Assembly (NCBI GenBank): GCA_015680685.1
Contig: MNCI01035792.1
Coordinates: 1 to 47,174, forward strand
Source of the DNA: Gnetum montanum
Lineage: Eukaryota; Streptophyta; Gnetopsida; Gnetales; Gnetaceae
Direction of reading: 5' to 3'
Length of the DNA: 47,174 nucleotides
Shown: positions 34,191 to 42,264 of the stretch, one piece after another
Layout of the letters: each line of letters begins with the position of its first letter
Position numbering within the stretch: the stretch's first letter is position 1
Translations under genes and position numbers: made by a program
Notes under the pieces: generated by a model
Databases searched by the model: none
The model's input: the letters and a program-made list of their open reading frames with translations, nothing else
Told to the model about the DNA's origin: nothing

Positions 34191-34308
34191 CACATGCAAG
34201 CAATCAAAAATATAAAATCTGATTTTTACTAACAATTTTGAAGTTCTATCACATGCAAGTAATGGAAATAATGTAAAATCTGATTTTTCTAACAATTTTG
34301 AAGCTCTG
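34191..34308. repeat. 59-bp tandem duplication in the SKS promoter
   Basis: Units starting cacatgcaag at 34191 and 34250 share the 'taaaatctgattttt' and 'ctaacaattttgaag' blocks. They lie 92-209 bases before the SKS start codon, so any binding site in them is doubled. Confidence 0.8.
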
Positions 34309-34323
34309 AACTAGTGGTCACTG

Positions 34324-34361
34324 CTTTAAAAAGGAAATATGCAGAGACGGAGGCACCAACC
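34324..34361 (+). promoter_or_regulatory. Candidate SKS core promoter and AC element
   Basis: A weak TATA-like 'ctttaaaaagg' at 34324 lies 76 bases before the start codon. ACCAACC at 34355-34361 matches the AC element bound by MYB factors in cell-wall genes, but it would fall in the leader if the TATA call is right. Neither has been tested. Confidence 0.3.
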
Positions 34362-34399
34362 AAGATCAGTGAAAGCTAAGCTTTCTGCAGCAGTTCAAG

Positions 34400-34549
34400 A
34401 TGGGGTGCTGCTTGCAGTTGGGTGTTGTTGCTGTGTTGTTCCTGGGTTTGGCTTCAGTAGCAGTGCTGGTTGAGGCAGATAACCCTTACAGATACTTCAC
34501 ATGGACTGTGACTTATGGGACTATCTATCCTCTGGGTGTGGCTCAGCAG
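34400..34549 (+). CDS. SKS: SKS exon 1
   Basis: Codes residues 1-50: a signal peptide with hydrophobic core LGVVAVLFLGLASVAVLV, then DNPYRYFTWTVTYG, the family's mature N-terminus. It ends GTAQQ-like as GVAQQ in phase 0 before GTTTGA. Confidence 0.93.
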
Positions 34550-37500
34550 GTTTGAACAGACAGTCAAAATGCTTGCCAGGAGTTTCAAAATTTAGTTTCT
34601 TGATTCTAGGGTTCCTCTTTCGATTCTGATTTTTTCAAGTTTTGAATGTTGAATTGCAGGGAATACTCATCAATGGCCAGTTCCCTGGACCTCAGATTGT
34701 TGCCATGACAAATGACAACATTGTCATCAATGTTTACAACAGGCTGAATGAGCCTTTCCTTCTTTCATGGTGAGATTCTGTTGTCTATTTCAAGTCTCGT
34801 TTTTGGTCCACTGCTTCTTGTTTTCAAATTTGCTTGGCCTTTGGAGCTGTCTCCTGGATGCTGCAGAAGAAATCCCATATTCACATTATCTCATAATTAT
34901 TTTCACAAATATCACATCTGTTCATGAGATTAACTGCATTTCTGAATATCTTTTAAACTTAGGGCAATTTTTGGGTAAAGCCAGATCTTGCCATGTTGGT
35001 TATGAGCTTCTCATCATCACCATAACCTTATCTCAACAAATGGGTTACCAGAGATCTTTTAAGCCCTTGGCCTTTAGGAAGAGCTAGGTCTTTTGCAATT
35101 TCTTTTTTTATCATCCTGGATGGTTTTTTCATCTCTTTTTGGTCTTTTTCAATATTTTTTCATTGTTTTTTTTGTCTTCCACTCTCCTGGAATTGTTGTG
35201 ACACGACAACCTTCATTTGATAAACTCTACTGATCTTTGAAGATAGAAGTGGTTAGGAACTTTTACTGTCCTCAAAATGGCTTTATGGTTTTATTCCAGT
35301 AAGAAAGATTCATATTTGGTAAAAGTGGGATTTTTGCAAATTTTGCAGGAACGGAATCCAGCAAAGAAAGAACTCATGGCAAGATGGTGTGACTGGCACC
35401 ATGTGCCCAATTCCCAAAGGGAAGAACTATACTTACAATTTTCAAATGAAAGATCAAATTGGCAGCTTCTTCTACTTTCCGTCCCTGTTGATGCACAAGG
35501 CTGCAGGGGGCTTTGGAGCCATCACAATCTACAACAGGCCTCAGATCCCAATTCCTTTCCTGGCCCCTGCTGGAGAATACAGTATCCTTGTTGGGGACTG
35601 GTACAGAGGCAATCACATTGTAAGTTCCTTGTACTAATGCTTGCCTATCTTAAAAACAAGGATAATGACCTAGAAGCTCAATGTTCACCTGGGAGATCCT
35701 AATAGGGTCGATAGCTGAACAAAAGCCTAACCTCTTTCAGGCTTGAACCCATGTTTTAAAGACTTGAGAAACAGGGCTAGCCTCTTCAAGTGCCTTGTTA
35801 ATCTATTTTGCAAAAATGGTTTGGATAGTCAAAACAGTTTTTCTTATTTGCTCATAACTGTTACTTGGTATGGTAGTCTTTGAGGAGATGGCTGGACAGT
35901 GGAAAACCACTGGGCATGCCCGATGGGGTTCATATCAACGGCCGTTCCAGGGACAGTTCTATCAAAGTTGATCCAGGTATGGCAAGAATGAAATTGTGCC
36001 ATAATCCATCATAATGATTTTGCATTCATTCTTTTATCAGAGCCTTAGAGCTCTAGCTGATTCATCTGAAGAATCTGTTTTCTACTTTTCTCATAACTCA
36101 ATCTGCATAAAAATGCACGAGATCCATAACCATTTCAAATTTTGGTGACAGCAGCTTTGTTAATCGTTTTTTTTTCTTGACAGGAAAAACATACAGATTG
36201 AGGTTCTCCAACGTGGGATTGTCTACTTCTTTGAACATCAGAATTCAGGGGCATGGTATGAAGCTGGTTGAGGTGGAAGGATCCCACCCAGTGCAGAATA
36301 TTTATACGTCTCTGGATTTGCATGTAGGCCAGTCCTGTTCAGTGTTGGTTACTGCAAATCAGGCTCCCCGGGACTATTACATTGTTGTGTCTACACGTTT
36401 CACCCCTCGAGTTCTCAAAGCCATTGGATACCTAAGATACAGCAACTCCAGGCAGCCTGCAACTGGCCCACTCCCATGGGGCCCTACCACTGAGATTGCT
36501 TGGTCTCTCAATCAGGCTAGAAGTATCAGGTAAATTTTTTATACACAGTTAATGCAAAGAAACCAGGGCCATTATTTTGAGTGAATATGAGTGATAGTAA
36601 GATACTTGTTTCTCAGGTCATAAGACTTGGATTTGATTTTGGGTTAGACTTTGGTTTGGGTTTGACCTTGGGTGTAGTTACTTGAAAAGAAGTTAGGCTT
36701 TTGCTTGTCTATGGCCGGCCCTCCAAGACCTGCTCTCATGCCTCTTGTAGTTAATGAAAATAAACCCCTTCTAACATACCCATTACTTAAACTGTTCAAA
36801 CTTCGTTTGCATTTTGCAATATGCTTATTGCAAATTAGCTCATTTTTCACATCTCTATCTAAGCTTGCCATTGTCAGGACAAGGCTTAGGATGAAGGTGA
36901 TGATTTAGGCTTGCCATTACCAAAATTGTTCAAACTTTGTCTGCTTTTAAGTTTAGATTTTGCAATATGCCTATGCTGCAAATAGGCTCATTTTTTCCAT
37001 CTCTATACCTTAATGTATTAACTTTCATGGTTATCTAGGCTTGCTATTAGCACTTATATTTTTAAAAAACATTTCACTTTTTGAATTCAGTATCATTATC
37101 ATCATTGTAGACTTGTCCGAATAAAATAGAGTAAGCTACATGAGTTCTCTTTTACTATTTACCTTTATGAAGAGCTAATTGTTTGTTTATTTGCAAGTTC
37201 TTATCTTCTATAACTTTTTCCTCTTTTTTTTTTTTCATTTTGCTTTCAGTAACTTTCCTGGAAAAATGATATAGTAACTTTTTATCTGATCTTTGCACAC
37301 GTCATTTTAATTTCAAAATTTAGTATCATAAACCAAAATTCTAAACATTTACCTAAGTGCATCTCTTGTTTTCCAGATGGAACTTGACAGCCAATGCAGC
37401 TAGGCCAAACCCACAGGGCTCATACCATTACGGTCTGGTGAAGCCATCAAGAACCATTGTACTTGCAAATTTGGCCCATATCATCAATGGAAAACAGAGA

Positions 37501-38797
37501 TATGCAGTTAATGGTGTTTCGTATGTGCACCCAAGAACCCCACTTCAACTTGCTGATTACTTTAAAATTGGAGGAGTGTTCAACTTGGGCACAATCGCAG
37601 ACTATCCTAATGGTGGTGGTGGGTATCTGGGAACTTCTGTGATGGATGGCCAGTACAAATCCTTTGTTGAAATCATCTTTCAGAACAACGAGGATACCAT
37701 GCAATCATGGCATATTGATGGTTATGCCTTCTTTGTCGTTGGGTAAGAACTATGAGCACTAAACTCTGTTTTGGATAAATCTGTACCTAAAACTCTGTTT
37801 TGGATAAATCTGTACCTAAATGCAATATGGAAACTGGAAACTCAAGATTTTATTAAGTTTATAGACACAAAGGATCTATTCTACAGCGAATACATTTATG
37901 TCATGAAAAAACAAAGTGGCTAACCACCCTTGGATGCAAAAAAATAAATCATACACATTTTTAACATAAATATTATACTAAAAAGCTAAATGTATTAAAT
38001 AGCTTTTTGTGTGTTTTATTAAAACCAGGATGGATGGTGGGCAATGGACAGCTGCAAGCAGGAAGGAATATAACCTGCATGATGCAGTATCTCGCAGCAC
38101 AACACAGGTATACATGCCATTGGTTTATTCTATGTTTTGCCAAAAATCAGGATAACATACCATTATTCCATTAATTTAGGCATTTACCAGTGTTCTCCAA
38201 AGTTCTATGCTGTCGTTTAGTGCATATATACGGCTGAAGTTGACATTAAAGGTGGCAATAGTATATGTTATCCATTATTCTCTTTTGAATTCACCTTTCC
38301 ATTACCAAAAATTGCCAAAAATGGAAGTGCTTGTCATTTCTTCACTTGTCATATGAACAAGCTTTTCATCATAAATCATCATCATCATCATCCTAGCCTT
38401 GTCCCAATAAAATGGGGTTGGCTACTTTCTTAAATAAAAATGTTTTAAAAATATTTCTACAAGTTTGCTTTTATATCTAAACTCAAACTTTTTTCCATTC
38501 AAGTAGAGGCTCAATGCTCATCCTGCTAAGCAAGGTCCCGGAAGGTCTATAGATGCTTATGTCTAAACAACTGTAATCATGTAATTGCAGGTATATCCAA
38601 GATCCTGGACAGCAATCCTGATGGCACTAGACAATGCAGGAATGTGGAACATCAGATCACAGATCTGGGCAAGACAATACTTAGGCCAGCAACTTTACAT
38701 GAGAGTATATGGTGGAGAATCTTACAGAGATGCATATCCTGTTCCAAAGAATGCACTCATGTGTGGAAAGGCTAGAGGCCGCCACACACGCCCTTAA
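34400..38797 (+). CDS. SKS: SKU5-similar (SKS) multicopper-oxidase-like protein, 8 exons
   Basis: This is a secreted protein of the ascorbate-oxidase-like SKS/Bp10/NTP303 family, linked in other plants to directional growth, cell-wall properties and pollen tubes; its biochemical activity is unsettled. The exons are 34400-34549, 34660-34769, 35349-35619, 35877-35976, 36184-36529, 37377-37742, 38029-38107 and 38591-38797, giving 542 residues, typical for the family. A signal peptide covers about residues 1-26, then three cupredoxin domains. The copper ligands of true oxidases are lost: HWHG is SWNG (residues 86-89), HGH is replaced in SFFYFPSLLMH, and the C-terminal HCHIE region is NIRSQIW. The end PKNALMCGKARG is the family's usual tail, and no hydrophobic GPI-anchor signal follows, so it resembles the soluble Bp10/NTP303 branch more than SKU5. 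All introns are GT-AG and the frame is intact. Confidence 0.96.
34660..34769 (+). CDS. SKS: SKS exon 2
   Basis: Codes residues 51-86 (GILINGQFPGPQIVAMTND and NEPFLLS) and two bases of Trp87. The acceptor is GAATTGCAG and the donor GTGAGA. Confidence 0.93.
35349..35619 (+). CDS. SKS: SKS exon 3
   Basis: Codes residues 87-177, including WNGIQQRKNSWQDGV, a glycosylation site in KNYTYNF, and SFFYFPSLLMHKAAGGFG, the first-domain region where oxidases have copper-binding His. Confidence 0.93.
35671..35790 (-). repeat. SINE-like family, copy 3 (SKS intron 3)
   Basis: On the minus strand it reads TGTTTCTCAAGTC, ATGGGTTCAAGCCTGAAAGA, GGTTAGGCTTTTG and TGAACATTGAGCTTC, the same block order as 18172-18310. 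It is antisense to the gene. Confidence 0.65.
35877..35976 (+). CDS. SKS: SKS exon 4
   Basis: Codes residues 178-210 and one base of Gly211 (SLRRWLDSGKPLGMPDGVHI, then NGRSRDSSIKVDP), a conserved second-domain block. The donor is GTATGG. Confidence 0.93.
36184..36529 (+). CDS. SKS: SKS exon 5
   Basis: Codes residues 211-325 and two bases of Arg326. It holds the second cupredoxin domain (KTYRLRFSNVGLSTSLNIRI, GQSCSVLVTANQAPRDYYI). Confidence 0.93.
36590..36750 (+). repeat. SINE-like family, copy 4 (SKS intron 5)
   Basis: It has cttgtttctcaggtcataag, acttggatttgattttggg, cttgaaaagaagttaggctt and ttgcttgtct in family order. A short internal expansion (gggtt...tttggtttgggttt) separates the B-box region from the middle. 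Confidence 0.6.
37377..37742 (+). CDS. SKS: SKS exon 6
   Basis: Codes residues 326-447 and two bases of Gly448, from WNLTANAARPNPQGSYHYG through WHIDGYAFFVVG. WHIDGYAFFV is where oxidases carry the paired copper-binding His. Confidence 0.93.
37762..37819. repeat. 29-bp tandem duplication (SKS intron 6)
   Basis: aactctgttttggataaatc and its continuation to 'tgtacctaa' occurs twice without a difference, at 37762 and 37791, so the duplication is recent. Confidence 0.95.
38029..38107 (+). CDS. SKS: SKS exon 7
   Basis: Codes residues 448-474 (GMDGGQWTAASRKEYNLHDA, then VSRSTTQ). The acceptor is AAAACCAG and the donor GTATAC. Confidence 0.93.
38503..38550 (-). repeat. SINE-like family, copy 5, tail only (SKS intron 7)
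   Basis: On the minus strand ACCTTGCTTAGCAGGATGAG followed by CATTGAGCCTC matches the 3' end of the copy at 18172-18310 (ccttggtaggatgagcattg). The head is missing. Confidence 0.5.
38591..38797 (+). CDS. SKS: SKS exon 8 (last)
   Basis: Codes residues 475-542 (VYPRSWTAILMALDNAGMWN to the end) and stop TAA 38795-38797. The YPVPKNALMCGKARG tail is diagnostic of the family. Confidence 0.94.
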   Translation, partial: VYPRSWTAILMALDNAGMWNIRSQIWARQYLGQQLYMRVYGGESYRDAYPVPKNALMCGKARGRHTRP

Positions 38798-39149
38798 TTA
38801 GATCAAAAACATCCTTCAACATATGGCTTGATTGTGTATTCCATTGTTTGGTGTATTCTTGTTTGAATCCATGCTGCTTTCTCATTAATTCTTGGTTGGT
38901 GATCATAAAACCGGTCCTATCAATGTGACTTGGCAGAGTTTCAAACTGTTTACAGTGGCAGAATCTCATGCATATTACATGTTGGGTGTGAATGAATGCT
39001 TTTCACAGAGGTTTTGTTTTCCAATTAGCTACCAAACTTGTATGCTAAGTTTGGATTTTTAACTTGTCTGATTTCTAAAGTAAATTCTCGTAATTCTCTG
39101 ATACATAGACGCTAAAGGTCAATTAGAACTTATAATTTAACATTGCTGA

Positions 39150-39202
39150 TTAGAATCTAACCCAATTCAAATCAAGAGTCTTTACCACTAAATAACACCT
39201 CA
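39150..39202 (-). repeat. tRNA-like SINE head fragment
   Basis: On the minus strand atttagtggtaaagactc resembles an A box region and aattgggttagattc follows. It is decayed and has no full cloverleaf. Confidence 0.35.
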
Positions 39203-39853
39203 TGATTTATTATTTTATTAAAAACTAATGCTCCCCAAATAACCAGCCAAGCAGTTAAGAAGCAAGCAAATCTCACCAAATACCTTTTGCTTTTGTGGGT
39301 AAATTATAAAGGGTAAGAAAATCAATTGAAATTGAAATGAACATTTGTCACCAAAAAGAGCTTGATACAAACAAACATTGGAGGAGGCATGTATAGAAGT
39401 GTTTTCACGATATTGTTAATTCTTCCTCAACTTTGGCACCTTGTATTGAAAGCAAAAAAATAAATATTATTGATTTATCTTTTTTCCCAATGATGTTTTT
39501 AAGCAATATATTGTTGATGCCATGTAAATTTTTAAAATTATAATTTTTATCAAGATTTTTATTTTTTCCTTGTGCACATAAACTCGATTTTTACATGTTT
39601 GATAACTAATTGTGCATGTCTGTTTTAGTTTTAGTTTTTATTTTTAAATTTGTTTTTTTTTTTGCAAAATTGTTAACTTCCCTTCAACTATGCTAAGAAT
39701 TTTTATGTTGGTGTTCTAGACTACATGCTTATTTGCTTGTTTATTGAATTTTTAAATATTTCTTTAATATTTGAAAGCTCTAATTCCCAAATGATACCTA
39801 TTTTTTTTTAAATACATTTAGCTAATTGCCTATAACTTCTTGTGTAAGAATAT

Positions 39854-39915
39854 GACAAGAATTGAACCCATAACCTGAAGTTTCTAAATTAAGAGTTTTA
39901 CCATACCAACACTTC
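39854..39915 (-). repeat. tRNA-like SINE head fragment
   Basis: On the minus strand gttggtatggtaaaactc is A-box-like and gggttcaattcttgtc is a good B box about 40 bases on. Confidence 0.5.
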
Positions 39916-40033
39916 ATTGTTAATTATTTTCAATTTAAGCATGGTTTAGTGTTTTGACAATTAAACCATGACCTCCATGAGAGTTTTAAGCATATTGTAA
40001 TCATTTGTAATTTTGAATATTAATAGACCCTAT

Positions 40034-40262
40034 GAATCAAAACATGATTGCATGAATTATGGATCATGAGTCATGGCTTACTGTAGCACCCTCTAATGTA
40101 TTCTAGGCTAGCAAATCATTACTCAAATACCCAAAAGATACATTAATGGATCAAAAATATGATTGCATGAATTATGGGACACCATTCATGACCTAGGTAG
40201 CACACTCTAACCTATGTTGGGCTAGCAAGACATTACTCAAATGTCCAAAAGAATTATACCCA
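40034..40262. repeat. 115-bp diverged tandem duplication
   Basis: gattgcatgaattatgg at 40046 and 40161, and 'gctagcaaNNcattactcaaa' in both units, show two diverged copies in tandem. Confidence 0.8.
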
Positions 40263-40300
40263 ATAGGATACATTAAAAGAATTATAAAAGCCTCAAGTAT

Positions 40301-40363
40301 GATTCAAACTAGCAACCTTGTGCCTAATAGGGCAATGAGATGACCACTTAAGCCACCTATTAC
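40301..40363 (-). repeat. tRNA-like SINE head fragment
   Basis: On the minus strand tggcttaagtgg fits the A box consensus and ctagtttgaatcatac the B box, with usual tRNA spacing. It is the clearest of these fragments after the one at 43970. Confidence 0.55.
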
Positions 40364-41017
40364 TTATAAAATAGTAAGCATCTAGCCCAATAGATAAAAT
40401 AATAGAAAACTAAGCAATGATAAAATCCGTTAGTTAGAAATAGTACTTGAGAGAGAACAACAATAGATAGTATATAGAAGCCTTTGGGATTAAAAACTAA
40501 CCTATCTACTATTAGAGTTCATAAATCAAATAAATACAATAGCTAGGAGCTAAGGGGGTAGAACTATTAGAAAATATAATAAGTAACAAAGATTTTAATA
40601 GCAAGTCCATGGTATAAAAAGATTTCATCTTAGTGTTTGCAGATATCATAACATAACCAAATGCTGAAACTATATCAAAATGAAGCACACGACTTTTAAA
40701 ATAGTTGTAAGATAAAATAGTTGCCAAAATTGCATATCCAATAAACATTACCAAATCATGTAAATCTATCCAACCAATATGCATCAAAACCCATATAAAG
40801 TTACCTATTAAATGATCTTTGAGTTTCACTTACTTGAAAGAGTTGTGGTTCTAATGTTTCTCAAGTAAATCTAACTTCCCTCTAGTAGATCTTATGTTTC
40901 TTTAACAAATTTGATTTTTTCAGCAATTTTTCTCTAGTAGATTTGTTTTCTCTATAATCTTATGGGTCTTTGGATGCAATAAAACCTCATTTCATTTAAT
41001 TTTATAATTCTCTTATA

Positions 41018-41337
41018 GGGGACTCTATATTACTTCCAACTTCTTTAATAAATGTTAAAATCTTTGCTTCTTTTATTGATGTGGAAAATTCTATAGATTT
41101 TCAAAATGTAAATTTACAAGCTGGCAAGCAAAAAGTTGTCATACTTTTCTTTAGTGATGTTAATGCAATTAAGACACTTGATTTTGTTCTTCTTGATGAT
41201 GTATATGAGTCACTGGTTGCTAATCTTACATCGTGATGTGTTCATTCAAATTTTGAGTTACTTGCCTCATAATTAAAGTTTTTTTTGCAGTTAAATGATG
41301 TGATGAAAAAACATGATATTCCAGTCCTTCATGCTAG
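41018..41337 (+). pseudogene. Two exon-like open stretches, unidentified
   Basis: After 'cttatag' at 41017 a 72-codon open stretch codes FASFIDVENSIDFQNVNLQA and KVVILFFSDVNAIKTLDFVL, then stops at 41234. A T-rich acceptor (tttttttgcag) precedes 41291-41337, which codes LNDVMKKHDIPVLHAR and ends AG before GTATC. This looks like two exons of a plant gene, possibly carried by a transposon or a decayed copy. The obvious donor gives a stop when joined, so it is not shown to be a working gene. I do not recognise the family. Confidence 0.35.
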
Positions 41338-41793
41338 GTATCATTTTTATTTATTTATTTACTTATTGAGCTAGGCAATGCTTAAATGGTGCATTGTGCC
41401 TTAGATATATGGTCATTTATATACATTAGCATGCGGTGCTAATCATTTGTAATTAGATTCTATATTTTGGTGTCCATTCTAAAGCAAATTTTAAAGTTCC
41501 ATGTGTTGTCAATCTATTTAATCTTATATTATTTTTTTAAAAATTTGAGCAGGATTGTTAGTTTTCTTGGTCCTATTAAACATATACAATCTATTTCTAC
41601 ATCATTTGGTTTTCATAGACATTGTTTTTGGTTGAAATCAATCTTTTTAACCGCAAAAGAAATTTGATATTGTAAATAGGTGGAAAACTTATATTTAGCC
41701 AATTACATATTATAATCTTCCTAATTCTTGGAACTTTTATCATCCTCAAGGACATTTGTTTAATGCTTTTTTTTTAGCTTTAAAAAAAAAAAG

Positions 41794-42264
41794 ATGTTGA
41801 GAAAAACAAAAAAATGTGTTGAAGATAAAGATATGAAAAATCAAGTTAATGTCAAAGATAAGAATGATTCAATGGCAATAAAGAAACTATAGAAGACAAA
41901 ACTTTCTATAAATGTTTTTACTAGTGTTATGGAAAGTATTGATAATTCTAAACAAATAGTTTGTAAGACAAATTTTTCCTTATTTGACAAGAATACTATT
42001 AACTTAAAGATTAAAATTTATGTTAATAAGTGGGCTATAGCTAATGAAAAAGATTCTCAATGTAATGTCAATCATGGTGGACAATATGACGAAAAATTTG
42101 TGCTGTTATTTTCTATTGCATATTCCTTTTCTACAAAAGTTGGTCTTTTACCAAAGCTTTTTATTGCTACCTCAAATCCTTTTGTTAGATTCAATTCAAG
42201 CATGGATGTTGAAAGTGATGTAAATGTGGTTAGAATTGCAATCATCTTCCCTACTAATAATTAA
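41794..42264 (+). pseudogene. Hypothetical ORF with one in-frame stop, unidentified
   Basis: The frame from ATG 41794 to TAA 42264 is 157 codons with a single TAG at 41890. The start is lysine-rich (MLRKTKKCVEDKDMKN); the rest is mixed, with INLKIKIYVNKWAIANEKD and KVGLLPKLFIATSNPF. It lies about 450 bases after the exon-like pair on the same strand. Codon use is AT-rich like its surroundings, so chance is possible. No known domain was recognised. Confidence 0.3.

Larger units (their letters stand above)
38798..41017. other. Intergenic region downstream of SKS
   Basis: It includes the SKS 3' end; no poly(A) signal can be singled out. It is strongly AT-rich with three tRNA-like fragments and one tandem duplication, listed separately, and no gene. 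Confidence 0.6.
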
